Source: Cytophagales bacterium (GTDB lineage: Bacteria > Bacteroidota > Bacteroidia > Cytophagales > Cyclobacteriaceae). Taken from it: DNA of 64,000 bases. Positions 44,370-53,334 of this stretch are shown here, piece after piece (the first letter of the stretch is position 1; the number at the start of each line of letters is the position of its first letter). The stretch lies in contig JAFLBR010000012.1 of NCBI GenBank assembly GCA_017303795.1, positions 1 through 64,000 on the forward strand, read 5' to 3'. The notes under the pieces are model-generated. The model saw nothing but the letters and a program-made list of their open reading frames with translations, ran no database searches and was not told where the DNA came from. The translations under genes were made by a program, and so were the position numbers.

Positions 44370-47117
44370 CTAATTATCAAAGAAGTTTCGCTGCCTATCT
44401 AATTTCAAATCGCGGAGCAATGCAGATTTAATACCAATTGAAAAATTATACGATTGGAATCTTCCAAACGGTGTCCAGCCTAAACTCATCTGCCAGCAAT
44501 GCAAATCGCGGTTTATACCAATTTGTGTTTGCGTAAACTCTTTGTTCTGAAAATCGTAACCGGAGTTATAAGTAATCTTCCATTTTTCGGTTAGCGATAA
44601 GTCGCCACTAAACCTTATCGCTTGCGTAATTAAAGGCGAGCGGTTTTCGCTGTGGGTGTAATCCACATTGTAACTGATGCGCAGATTCCACGGAATAGAA
44701 AAATCCACATAAGCATCGGGATTCTGCATCAGGAATTTTTTATCCGATTCGCTGGCTTCGGATTTACCAATTTTATCGCGTGTTTCGGTATCGCTCTTTT
44801 GGCCTTTCGGATTCAGGTTAGTGCTAAACGCAAAATTGGCGCGGGTAATTCGGCCCAACTTACCGGTTTTCCATACATAATCATCAAATCTTTTTTCGGA
44901 ATAAATTGGGATGAGCAAAGCCGGATCGCCTTCGTATTCATCGCGGTTGATAATACAACCCAGGCAACCATCCACTGTATAATCAGTAACAACTTGGCGG
45001 TATTGATATGGATCCAGTGTGGCACTGAAGTTCAGGTTAATTTTATCTTGTAATATGTTCGTATTAGCCGATAACGATATGGGGGCTAACTTGAAAGATT
45101 CTGCCAGAAAATTATAGGATGATCCTAATGAAAGCGTGTTGAACAATGCAATCTTACGATCGACCGTGTCTTTGGCATTGCGTACTTTCATTTCAATATT
45201 ATTATTTACGCTAAAGCTCATGGCGCTGCTCCTGCCTTGGCCGGCTGTTCCATACAAATAGCCTTCGTGGCGGGCTTTGTATTGAACGGTTTCGTTACCT
45301 GCACCATCGCGGGTAACAAAACGCTGGTAATAATCGTATTGCTCGGTAGAAAAATCGGGTTGAAACGAATACCCTACCGAAGGGTTAATAACATGGCGGA
45401 TAGCTTTGAGTTTACTATTGGGATTTCGCGAAACATACATACCATAAAGCCGTGTAGTCATGCTTACACCACCGCTATAATTATACACGCGATTAAAGCC
45501 ATCTACTTTGGTAGAAACAAATGTGCGTGTAGAATCAATGTAACTCCAGTCTAACCGATCGAAGTACCAGCGCTCATCATAACTTAAATTGGGGCTGATT
45601 GTAAAAAACTTGAGCGCCCGGAATGAAGTGCTGATGGGAATATTATGCCGGATACCTTTTTTTGAATTCCGTAAAAACAACGGCAAGTTTTCGAAAGTAA
45701 AGGCTGCGATGCTGTCTTGTAAATTTCCATTTTCATCTACCCGTATGCGGCCCAGGTTATTGGTAAGCTGGTTGGTTCCGTTCATGGAGTACCGCACGTT
45801 CAGGTTTTGAAGTAACATGCTCTGTGCATTTTTAAACGGATAGATGTTGTTCACATTAAAACTCATGTCGGGCATGGGTAAATCAACTTGTTTGGTGCCC
45901 AGGTTTTGATTGTGGCGCAGGTTAAGACCCAAACTAAACGGTGTGCCCGGAAATGTTTTGCTGTAATTAATATTCGAACTCAGGTTTTGTGTTGTCTGAT
46001 CAAGACGCATGGACTGCGCATTGTTGTTAACGCCCAAAAAGTTATTGCTATTGAATGAAGAGCTGGCCGCATTTACCGATGCAGAAAAGCGGCCGGAGCC
46101 TTTTGTCTGCGGACTATGACTCCAGCTTAATCTAAAGTCTTTCGACTTAGTAGGCGATTCAATCTGCTCGTTATTAACGTTATTGGTAAACGTAAAATTA
46201 AATGCACCCGAATACTGATAGCGTTTATTGTAGTTGGTGTTTATAGTTACCGCACTTCCTCCTTTCGAGTACACATCGCCCGTAAGGGCAACCTTCACAT
46301 ATTCGTTCACATCAAAAAAGTAGCCGCCTTGTCTTAAAAAGAACCCGCGTCTGCGCTCTTCGCCATAGCTGGGCACCAAAATACCCGAAGAACTTTTTTT
46401 AGGAGCCGGAAAAATTCCAAAGGCAAAACCCAGTGGGGTGGGCACATCATTAAACTCCATGTAAAATGGACCCGATACCATTTTATCGCCCGGAATAGCT
46501 TTTACTTTTTTAGAAATAATACGAAAGTGCGGATGAGCCAGATCGCACGTGGTGTAGGCATTGCCAATGGTAAACAACTCGTTCTTTTCGTTTTTATATA
46601 CCACATCGCCATGCAAAAAGCCATCGCCTTGTTTGGTTACAACTTCAGTAATCTTGGCCTTGCGGGTTTTGAAGTTGTACATCATGCCTTTGGTTTCGTA
46701 CTTGGCATCGCCATCAATAAATATGGGGTAGCCAATATGCTTGCCGGTAGAATCGGCCCGGCTGTGCGCAGTAATGGTAGACTTTTCGTAGTCTATTACA
46801 ATTTCTTCAGCTTGCAACTCAATCTTGCCATACTTTACCTGTGCATTGCCATACAGTTTTATGATTTTGTTTTGCAGGTTGCTGTTGATGGAATCGCGTG
46901 CAGAATAGGTGATGGTGGTTTCAATATCACTTTTGGGCTGGTTCTTCAGCGAGTCGGGTTTAGACTTGATTGTATCGGCAGGCAGGTTAGTTTGCGGCTT
47001 TTGGATCGAATCTTGCCTAACGGGAAGGCGGGCGGGGGTGCGCACGGGGCGTTCCACCTGGCCAAAACCAATATGCGAAGCAATGAGCAGTAAAGAACAG
47101 AAAACTATACGTATCAC
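44370..47117 (-). CDS. lptD: LptD-like LPS assembly outer-membrane protein
   Basis: 915 residues from the GTG at 47117. The frame stays open to 47240, but a promoter-like TAACTTTG lies inside that extension, so the shorter start giving MIRIVFCSLLLIASHIGFGQ is preferred; this is a signal peptide. The N-terminal periplasmic OstA-like beta-jellyroll (about 55-190) shows NLQNKIIKLYGNAQVKYGKI and MYNFKTRKAKITEV; the remainder (about 230-915) is a large barrel rich in aromatic strands such as GYSFQPDFS, ending RQRNFFDN. It is the site where LPS passes into the outer leaflet. Divergent from the amidase gene. The family in Bacteroidota is diverged, so the name is by domain order. Confidence 0.82.
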   Translation of the reverse strand: MIRIVFCSLLLIASHIGFGQVERPVRTPARLPVRQDSIQKPQTNLPADTIKSKPDSLKNQPKSDIETTITYSARDSINSNLQNKIIKLYGNAQVKYGKIELQAEEIVIDYEKSTITAHSRADSTGKHIGYPIFIDGDAKYETKGMMYNFKTRKAKITEVVTKQGDGFLHGDVVYKNEKNELFTIGNAYTTCDLAHPHFRIISKKVKAIPGDKMVSGPFYMEFNDVPTPLGFAFGIFPAPKKSSSGILVPSYGEERRRGFFLRQGGYFFDVNEYVKVALTGDVYSKGGSAVTINTNYNKRYQYSGAFNFTFTNNVNNEQIESPTKSKDFRLSWSHSPQTKGSGRFSASVNAASSSFNSNNFLGVNNNAQSMRLDQTTQNLSSNINYSKTFPGTPFSLGLNLRHNQNLGTKQVDLPMPDMSFNVNNIYPFKNAQSMLLQNLNVRYSMNGTNQLTNNLGRIRVDENGNLQDSIAAFTFENLPLFLRNSKKGIRHNIPISTSFRALKFFTISPNLSYDERWYFDRLDWSYIDSTRTFVSTKVDGFNRVYNYSGGVSMTTRLYGMYVSRNPNSKLKAIRHVINPSVGYSFQPDFSTEQYDYYQRFVTRDGAGNETVQYKARHEGYLYGTAGQGRSSAMSFSVNNNIEMKVRNAKDTVDRKIALFNTLSLGSSYNFLAESFKLAPISLSANTNILQDKINLNFSATLDPYQYRQVVTDYTVDGCLGCIINRDEYEGDPALLIPIYSEKRFDDYVWKTGKLGRITRANFAFSTNLNPKGQKSDTETRDKIGKSEASESDKKFLMQNPDAYVDFSIPWNLRISYNVDYTHSENRSPLITQAIRFSGDLSLTEKWKITYNSGYDFQNKEFTQTQIGINRDLHCWQMSLGWTPFGRFQSYNFSIGIKSALLRDLKLDRQRNFFDN

Positions 47118-47183
47118 AACATCCACAGGCCCCCTATTGATGCACAGGGGTTTAGCTTTTAGTGAAAAATTCACAACTTTGTA

Positions 47184-47191
47184 CAAAGTTA
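47184..47191 (-). promoter_or_regulatory. Candidate -7 promoter element for lptD
   Basis: On the minus strand TAACTTTG matches TAnnTTTG; transcription would begin near 47177, about 60 bases before the GTG start at 47117. The intergenic strip 47118-47303 is therefore the shared regulatory region with the divergent amidase gene. Confidence 0.45.
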
Positions 47192-47303
47192 TTGCAAATA
47201 CTCCAGACATCGGAAAGCCAGTGAATAATATCGGAACCAAGCTCCAGCCAAAAGCAATAACCTTGCTAAACTTAAATTCTGGCCTTTTAATAAATCAAAC
47301 TTT

Positions 47304-48089
47304 ATGAAAAGAAGAGAGTTTATCCTGAAATCGTCAGCTCTGGCCACGTTACCTCTGTTCGCATTTCAGCAGAATCAGAAGAATTTTAAAGTGCGCACCA
47401 TAGTGATTGATGCCGGGCATGGCGGTAAAGATCCGGGTACGGTAGGAAAAATCGCTAAAGAAAAGGACGTGGTTCTTAAAATAGCGCTTAAAGCTGGTAA
47501 ATACATTGAAGACAACATTCCGGGCGTAAACGTACTCTACACCCGCAAAACCGATAAGTATGTTGATTTTCAGAACCGGGCCGATGTAGCCAATAAAAAT
47601 AAGGCCGACTTGTTTATGAGCATCCATGCCAACTCTATTGTGGGGGCCAATGCGTATGGAACTGAAACTTTTGTGATGGGTTTGCACAAAGACAACAGCA
47701 ACTTTGAAGTGGCCAAGCGCGAGAACTCCGTTATTCTGATGGACGAAAACTATAAAGAGAAATACGAAGGTTTTGATCCGAGCAGTCCCGAGTCTTATAT
47801 TTTGTTTTCTTTGAACCAAAGTGCCTACCAGGAAAACAGCCTGCGGTTTGCAACAAAAGTAGAAGATCAGTTTAAGAGCCGTGTTGGCCGCCATAGTCGC
47901 GGTGTAAAACAAGCGGGCTTTCTGGTGTTGTGGATGACAACTACGCCCAGCGTGCTGATTGAAACCGGATTTTTATCGCACAACAAAGAAGAAGCATTTT
48001 TAGCAAGTGATAATGGGCAGGATTTAATAGCTTCGGGAATTTACCGGGCTTTTAAAGATTATAAAACAGAAATTGAATCGATAAACTAA
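47304..48089 (+). CDS. N-acetylmuramoyl-L-alanine amidase (Amidase_3)
   Basis: 261 residues. N-terminus KRREFILKSSALATLPLF resembles a Tat signal (twin Arg followed by a hydrophobic stretch). Zinc amidase motifs: VIDAGHGGKD with His39, AKEKD with Glu53, SIHANS with a second His near 107, and VLIETGFLSH with catalytic Glu near 219. It cleaves the bond between MurNAc and L-Ala in peptidoglycan. Its stop and the next start share one base (TAATG), so translation is coupled to the MCE-domain gene. Confidence 0.93.
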   Translation: MKRREFILKSSALATLPLFAFQQNQKNFKVRTIVIDAGHGGKDPGTVGKIAKEKDVVLKIALKAGKYIEDNIPGVNVLYTRKTDKYVDFQNRADVANKNKADLFMSIHANSIVGANAYGTETFVMGLHKDNSNFEVAKRENSVILMDENYKEKYEGFDPSSPESYILFSLNQSAYQENSLRFATKVEDQFKSRVGRHSRGVKQAGFLVLWMTTTPSVLIETGFLSHNKEEAFLASDNGQDLIASGIYRAFKDYKTEIESIN

Positions 48090-49057
48090 TGGTAAAGAAT
48101 AAAGAGTTTAAGGTTGGGCTATTTGTTGCAGTGGCGTTAGTGCTTCTTTATTTTGGATTTAATTTTCTGAAAGGAATAGACTTTTTCTCCACTACCGAAA
48201 AGTATTATGTGGTGTACGATAACATCGATCAGTTGGCGGTATCTAACCCGGTGCTGATAAATGGTTTTGCTGTGGGCCGTGTAAGCCGCATTGCCATTAT
48301 GCAAAACAAGCAAAACAAAGTTTTGGTAGAGTTGATGATCGACTCTGAAATTGTATTGACCGACTCATCAAAAGCACTTTTGAATAGTGATTTTTTAGGA
48401 AGCAAATCAATCCTGTTGTCTGTTGGTAAAGGGACAAGATCACTTAACCCAAAAGACACCCTTCTGGCCGAAGTAGCGAAGGGCATGTTAGATGTACTAT
48501 CTGAAACCGCTACTCCGGTTGCCGATAACCTGCAAACCACGCTGCGTAAGTTCAATGTTATTCTCGATAACCTTACCAAAAACTCGCAACAGCTCGATGC
48601 CATCTTTGCAAAACTTCAAACCACACCCGATTTGCTAAACAAAACATTGGTTACCGCAAATGGTAAGGTGGAGGACTTATCGATTAGTTTTAAATCGGTA
48701 GCCGAAAATCTGAATGGAAGTTTGAATGAATTAAAACCTACACTGGCTAACTTCAAAACATTCTCTGATTCGTTGAAGCAAATAGAACTAAGTAAAACCG
48801 TAAACGAAGCCCGCAACACGATTGTCAAGTTAAACGAGACCCTTGATAAGGTTAAAAACGGAGATGGAACGCTGGGCAAACTAATCAGCAACGATTCGGT
48901 TTATAATAATTTGAATACGCTGCTTCGTAACCTCGATTCGCTGGCTGTACATTTTGATGATAACCCCAAACATTTTCTGGCTCCGCTCGGAAAAAGCAAA
49001 CGCAAGATAGAGCGCGAAAGGCGCAAAGAGGAAGAAGTGAAAGCGAAACAAAAATAA
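48089..49057 (+). CDS. MCE/MlaD-domain protein
   Basis: 322 residues. One N-terminal membrane helix (about 7-26, VGLFVAVALVLLYFGF), MCE domain about 36-115 (YYVVYDNIDQLAVSNPVLINGFAVGRV), then an extended helical tail (about 140-290) with TLRKFNVILDNLTKNSQQL, and a Lys/Arg-rich end. MCE proteins carry phospholipids between the inner and outer membranes (MlaFEDB). No mlaE or mlaF permease/ATPase gene is in view. It overlaps the amidase stop by one base and precedes the carboxylase gene by 19 bases. Confidence 0.9.
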   Translation: MVKNKEFKVGLFVAVALVLLYFGFNFLKGIDFFSTTEKYYVVYDNIDQLAVSNPVLINGFAVGRVSRIAIMQNKQNKVLVELMIDSEIVLTDSSKALLNSDFLGSKSILLSVGKGTRSLNPKDTLLAEVAKGMLDVLSETATPVADNLQTTLRKFNVILDNLTKNSQQLDAIFAKLQTTPDLLNKTLVTANGKVEDLSISFKSVAENLNGSLNELKPTLANFKTFSDSLKQIELSKTVNEARNTIVKLNETLDKVKNGDGTLGKLISNDSVYNNLNTLLRNLDSLAVHFDDNPKHFLAPLGKSKRKIERERRKEEEVKAKQK

Positions 49058-49076
49058 TAAGCTTAACCCATCGGGC

Positions 49077-50702
49077 ATGGATCTGGAGTTCAACAAAAAC
49101 GAAGACCAGCTGAAGCAGCTTTGCAGCCAGCTCAAAGCTAAAACCTCTAAAACGCAATTGGGCGGTGGCGAAAAAAAAATAGCCGACCAACATCAGAAAG
49201 GAAAACTTACTGCCCGCGAACGCATCGACTACCTGATTGATAAATCAACGGGCTTTCTGGAGATAGGATTGTTTGCTGGCGAGGGCATGTATGCCGAGCA
49301 AGGTGGTTGCCCTTCGGGCGGAGTGGTTACGGGCATTGGCTACATTGAAGGCCGGCCGTGTGTAATTGTAGCTAACGATGCCACCGTAAAAGCAGGTGCC
49401 TGGTTTCCGATTACAGCCAAAAAGAATTTGCGGGCGCAGGAAGTAGCAATGGAAAACCGATTGCCCATTGTTTACCTGGTGGATAGTGCCGGAGTATTTC
49501 TGCCCATGCAGGATGAAATTTTTCCCGACAAAGAACATTTTGGACGACAGTTTCGCAACAATGCAAAGATGTCGGCAATGGGTATTATGCAGGTAGCGGC
49601 TATTATGGGAAGTTGCGTGGCCGGTGGCGCTTACTTACCGATTATGAGCGATGAAGCCATGATTGTAGATAAGACCGGTTCTATTTTTCTGGCCGGATCG
49701 TATCTGGTAAAAGCTGCTATTGGTGAAGATATTGATAACGAAACCTTGGGCGGTGCTACTACGCATTGCGAAATTTCTGGTGTAACCGATAATAAATTTC
49801 CGAACGATCAGGCTTGCTTAGACTACATCCGCAAGCTGTTTAATAAAATTGGTGCGCAAGAAGTAGCCGGCTTTGATCGCGTTAAACCACAACTGCCAAA
49901 AGAAAAACCCGAAGAGATTTATGGTTTAATGCCAGCCGATCGCGCCAAGCCGTACGACATGCTGGAGATCATCAAACGATTGGTGGATAACTCAGAGTTT
50001 GAAGAATATAAAAGTCTTTACGGTAAAACATTGTTGTGTGGCTTTGCCCGCATTGATGGCTGGGCCGTAGGCATTGTGGCCAATCAACGCAAAGTTGTTA
50101 AAACCAAAAAAGGCGAGATGCAGATGGGTGGTGTAATCTATTCCGACTCTGCAGACAAAGCCGCACGCTTTATTATGAATTGCAATCAACGCAAAGTGCC
50201 TTTGGTTTTTTTGCAAGATGTAAGTGGATTTATGGTGGGCAGCAAAGCCGAGCATGGCGGCATTATTAAAGATGGTGCCAAAATGGTGAATGCTATGGCT
50301 AACTCAACTGTGCCCAAGTTTACATTTCTGCTGGGCAACTCGTATGGAGCCGGTAACTATGCCATGTGTGGAAAGGCTTACGATCCGCGTTTAATTTATG
50401 CCTGGCCCACGGCCCAGCTTGCGGTAATGAGTGGCAACTCAGCAGCTAAAACATTGTTGCAGATTCGCGTAAGCACGTTGAAGGCGAAAGGAAAAGTTAT
50501 CAGCAAAGAAGAGGAAGACCAGTTGCTGAAAGAAATTACCGAGCGTTATAACGAACAATTGAGTCCATACTATGCCGCAGCCCGCCTTTGGGTAGATGGT
50601 GTAATTGATCCACTCGCCACCCGACAAGTAATTTCTACGGGCATAACGGCAGCTAACCATGCCCCGGTAGAAAAGTTTAATGTAGGGGTAATTCAAACTT
50701 AG
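49077..50702 (+). CDS. Acyl-CoA carboxylase beta subunit (carboxyltransferase)
   Basis: 541 residues, full length. Carboxyltransferase signatures: GGGEKKIADQHQKGKLTARER near 28-48, VANDATVKAGAWFPITAKKN near 97-116, MGSCVAGGAYLPIMSDEA near 177-194, LGGATTHCEISGVTDN near 223-238, and FLQDVSGFMVGSKAEHGG near 379-396. It transfers carboxyl from biotin to an acyl-CoA. The ATTHCEISGV pattern and length match methylcrotonyl-CoA or propionyl-CoA carboxylase beta subunits; substrate is undecided. The biotin-bearing alpha subunit gene is not adjacent. It follows the MCE gene by 19 bases, probably in one transcript. Confidence 0.9.
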   Translation: MDLEFNKNEDQLKQLCSQLKAKTSKTQLGGGEKKIADQHQKGKLTARERIDYLIDKSTGFLEIGLFAGEGMYAEQGGCPSGGVVTGIGYIEGRPCVIVANDATVKAGAWFPITAKKNLRAQEVAMENRLPIVYLVDSAGVFLPMQDEIFPDKEHFGRQFRNNAKMSAMGIMQVAAIMGSCVAGGAYLPIMSDEAMIVDKTGSIFLAGSYLVKAAIGEDIDNETLGGATTHCEISGVTDNKFPNDQACLDYIRKLFNKIGAQEVAGFDRVKPQLPKEKPEEIYGLMPADRAKPYDMLEIIKRLVDNSEFEEYKSLYGKTLLCGFARIDGWAVGIVANQRKVVKTKKGEMQMGGVIYSDSADKAARFIMNCNQRKVPLVFLQDVSGFMVGSKAEHGGIIKDGAKMVNAMANSTVPKFTFLLGNSYGAGNYAMCGKAYDPRLIYAWPTAQLAVMSGNSAAKTLLQIRVSTLKAKGKVISKEEEDQLLKEITERYNEQLSPYYAAARLWVDGVIDPLATRQVISTGITAANHAPVEKFNVGVIQT

Positions 50703-50721
50703 GGCAGTTACAAGTTTTTAT

Positions 50722-50770
50722 CAGGCTTCAGGCTTCAAGCCACGCGCTACAGGCTTGGAGCTTGCACCTT
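50722..50770. repeat. AGGCTTC repeat words in spacer
   Basis: CAGGCTTC occurs twice in tandem (50722-50736), and GGCTTCAAGCC (50731-50741) faces GGCTTGGAGC (50752-50761) as an imperfect inverted repeat. No gene in this 152-base spacer; the upstream in-frame extension of the next gene runs through it but is not supported. Confidence 0.4.
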
Positions 50771-50854
50771 GTGCTCTTTGTCAGGTTCGAAATTTTAATG
50801 ACGCGGCACCAGTTACCTTTTTACGGCACTGGTTTTTTTAATATTCTTGTACCG

Positions 50855-51706
50855 ATGTCGGAGAATGAATTAAAAGCACTTGTTTCCCTGTTGGATGATG
50901 ATGATAAGCAAATAGCCGATCACGTACAGTCCAAAATTCTTTCCCTTGGTACAGAAGCCATTCCATTTCTGGAGAAGGAGTGGGAGAGTAACCTGAATCC
51001 TGATGTGCAAACCCGCATTGAAGAGTTGATCCATACATTACAATTTGATCTGGTAAAGGAGCGACTGCTGCATTGGTATAAATCGCCCGAACCGGATTTG
51101 CTAACCGGCATGTGGATTCTCGCTACCTATCAATATCCGGATATTGAACTGGAAAAACTTCAACAAGAGTTAGAACAGATTTATTATGAAACGTGGCTGG
51201 AGTTCCGGCCCGATTTATATCCGCTCGATCAGATTAAAATTATCAACAGCGTAATTTTTAATAAGCTGAAGTTTGGGGCCAACACCAAAAACTTTCACTC
51301 ACCCGGCAACTCTATGATTAACGTGGTGTTAGAAAGTCGCAAGGGCAACCCGATTACCCTTTGCGTGATTTACATGCTGATAGCACAAAAGTTGAAGTTG
51401 CCGGTGCATGGTGTAAATCTGCCCAACTTATTTATTCTTACTTATAAAGACGATAACCATCAGTTCTACATCAATGCGTTTAACCGCGGGTTGATTTTTT
51501 CAAAACAGGATATTGAGAATTATATTCACGAGTTACACCTCGTTCCACAGAAATCTTTTTTTGAAGCGTGTAACAGCATTGAGATTGTGCGCAGGGCCTT
51601 GCGTAACCTTATCATGTCGTTCGAAAAAATGGGCGAACATGCCAAAGCCGAAGAAGTAAAACTTTTGCTGATTGAAATTTCGGATGGGGGAGATTTGGGG
51701 GTTTAA
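50855..51706 (+). CDS. SirB1-family transglutaminase-like/TPR protein
   Basis: 283 residues from ATG 50855 (MSENELKALVSLLDDDDKQ); an upstream in-frame ATG at 50762 would include repeat DNA and lacks support. Family signatures: FHSPGNSMINVVLESRKGNP near 146-165, TLCVIYMLIAQKLKLPVHGVNLPNLFIL near 168-195 and FYINAFNRG near 204-212. Members are of the transglutaminase-like core 2 (SirB1) group with helical repeats at the N-terminus; activity is unproven. The usual HFLV-type motif reads NLFIL here, so a catalytic His seems absent. Cytosolic. Followed by a terminator hairpin. Confidence 0.8.
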   Translation: MSENELKALVSLLDDDDKQIADHVQSKILSLGTEAIPFLEKEWESNLNPDVQTRIEELIHTLQFDLVKERLLHWYKSPEPDLLTGMWILATYQYPDIELEKLQQELEQIYYETWLEFRPDLYPLDQIKIINSVIFNKLKFGANTKNFHSPGNSMINVVLESRKGNPITLCVIYMLIAQKLKLPVHGVNLPNLFILTYKDDNHQFYINAFNRGLIFSKQDIENYIHELHLVPQKSFFEACNSIEIVRRALRNLIMSFEKMGEHAKAEEVKLLLIEISDGGDLGV

Positions 51707-51710
51707 GGTT

Positions 51711-51754
51711 TACAACCTTTCTATGCTAGAGTATAAAAGGTTGTAATCTTTTTT
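51711..51754 (+). terminator. Intrinsic terminator
   Basis: TACAACCTTT (51711-51720) pairs with AAAGGTTGTA (51736-51745), followed by a short T-rich run to 51754. Confidence 0.7.
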
Positions 51755-51792
51755 GAGGAAGGCCAACATGCCAAGATTCATCAAATCAAGCA

Positions 51793-52299
51793 ATGACAGA
51801 ACTCATTAACCTTTCAGACAAAAAAGTAACGTTAGAGCGAAATGACTTTCTGAAAGTAGAAGGTAGTATTGATACGAACATCTATTTTATTGAAAGCGGT
51901 AGTTTGCGCGTTTTTGTTATCAGCGAATATGAAGAACAAACCATACGGTTTGGTTACAAAGACAACCTGATTGTTTCGCTGGATTCGTTTTTATCAGGAA
52001 AGCCTTCTAATTTCTACATTCAAGCCATTAAGAAAACAGAAGTAAAAGTAATTTCTAAAAGTGCGTTTGATGAGTTTTTAAAGTCAGACAAAAACCGGAA
52101 TTGGTGGATTGAAGTTTTAGAAGGATTGGTGCTTCAACAAATGGAACGTGAAATGGATATTCTGACCAATTCACCAAAAGAACGGTATGAGAGAGTATTG
52201 AAAAGAAGTCCGCAGCTTTTTCAGGCGGTTCCACACCGGTATATCGCCAATTATTTGCGAATGAGTCCCGAAACTTTATCGCGCTTAAAAAAGTCTTGA
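51793..52299 (+). CDS. Crp/Fnr-family transcriptional regulator
   Basis: 168 residues. Cyclic-nucleotide-binding-like beta-roll (about 8-115, IYFIESGSLRVFVISEYEEQT, IVSLDSFLSGKPSNFYIQA) then a helix and a short HTH (about 140-168, VPHRYIANYLRMSPETLSRL). The protein ends right after the recognition helix without the usual wing strands, as in many Bacteroidota members. It lacks the Arg that binds cAMP phosphate, so its effector is unknown. It starts a three-gene run with DUF4345 and DinB genes (69 bases, then a 4-base overlap). Confidence 0.88.
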   Translation: MTELINLSDKKVTLERNDFLKVEGSIDTNIYFIESGSLRVFVISEYEEQTIRFGYKDNLIVSLDSFLSGKPSNFYIQAIKKTEVKVISKSAFDEFLKSDKNRNWWIEVLEGLVLQQMEREMDILTNSPKERYERVLKRSPQLFQAVPHRYIANYLRMSPETLSRLKKS

Positions 52300-52368
52300 T
52301 TTCAATCAAGATTTAAAACAGGGTTGCTTCTAACCTTTGTGTCATCAAAATTTTAAAAATAAAACGCG

Positions 52369-52776
52369 ATGAACACACAAAAAATCACCAAAACAGGTAG
52401 CCAGATTTTTATTGGTTTTTCCATTTTCAGTCTGGGTTATGTAGCTATTTTATCGTTGGTTAATCCACAAGCCACCATGGATTTAGTAAAGACAAGCTTG
52501 CCCAATACCGATGCGCTGAGTTCCATCAGAGGTATTTATGGCGGTGTTGGATTGGTTATCACATTTCAATTGGTCTATCTGCTTTTTAAGGACGTGCAAA
52601 AAGGTTTATTGTTCCTGTCTTTGTTCTGGGGTGCTTACGCGGTTTCAAGGCTAATCACCATTTTTACGAATGGTGCGTTGGGCGATTTTGGTAATCAATG
52701 GATTATGATTGAAACCACCTTTTGTGCGCTGGCCATCGCATTGTTATTCCTTTCACGTAAATATGCGGTAGCATGA
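52369..52776 (+). CDS. DUF4345 membrane protein
   Basis: 135 residues with four hydrophobic helices and the DUF4345 pattern LSSIRGIYGGVGL (about 50-62) and WGAYAVSRLITIFTNG (about 86-101). Function unknown. It is linked by an ATGA overlap to the DinB-family gene and lies directly after the Crp/Fnr regulator, which may regulate this pair. Confidence 0.8.
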   Translation: MNTQKITKTGSQIFIGFSIFSLGYVAILSLVNPQATMDLVKTSLPNTDALSSIRGIYGGVGLVITFQLVYLLFKDVQKGLLFLSLFWGAYAVSRLITIFTNGALGDFGNQWIMIETTFCALAIALLFLSRKYAVA

Positions 52777-53324
52777 AATCGGAACAACTGATTCAAAACC
52801 TGATCGAACAAACTCGCCAGATCTTAAATAAAGCGAAACGATTAGAAGGCATGGATGCCGCTACTTTAACCTGGAAACACGACCCAAACGCCTGGAATAT
52901 CCTGGAATGTCTGGAACACTTGAATTTGTATGGAGATTACTATTTGCCCGAAATAGAACAAAGCATCAAAAAATCTACTATTAAAAGTGTAGCCAATTTT
53001 AGATCGGGTTGGTTGGGAAACTACTTTGCTAAAAGTATGTTGCCCAAGGAAAAATTAAACAAAATGAAAACGTTTAAGGACAAAAACCCGATTAACAGAG
53101 AACTCAATAAAACAACCCTTGAAAAGTTTATCGCGCAACAGGAAAAACTTTTAAATCTTCTCAATACATCTCAACAGGTAGATTTAAATAAAATCAGAAT
53201 CAAAACATCTATTTCTAATTTAGTCAGATTAAAATTAGGCGATACTTTTCAGTTTTATATCAATCATATTATTCGGCATCTGGCGCAGATTGACAATTTA
53301 TTAACGGCACAAAAAAGTGTTTGA
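52773..53324 (+). CDS. DinB-family protein
   Basis: 183 residues, four-helix-bundle DinB/DUF664-type layout with NAWNILECLEHLNLYGDYY near 29-47 and FQFYINHIIRHLAQIDNLL near 158-176. The His residues at these places (His42 area, His163, His167 area) are typical metal ligands of the family. Members are thiol-transferase-like or of unknown role. The start overlaps the DUF4345 stop by four bases. Confidence 0.82.
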   Translation: MKSEQLIQNLIEQTRQILNKAKRLEGMDAATLTWKHDPNAWNILECLEHLNLYGDYYLPEIEQSIKKSTIKSVANFRSGWLGNYFAKSMLPKEKLNKMKTFKDKNPINRELNKTTLEKFIAQQEKLLNLLNTSQQVDLNKIRIKTSISNLVRLKLGDTFQFYINHIIRHLAQIDNLLTAQKSV

Positions 53325-53334
53325 TAACTTAACG

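Noticed and set aside
46527..47093. 188-codon frame on the plus strand
   Set aside because: Antisense shadow of lptD without a family match.
47349..47912. 187-codon frame on the minus strand
   Set aside because: Antisense shadow of the amidase gene, whose catalytic motifs are certain.
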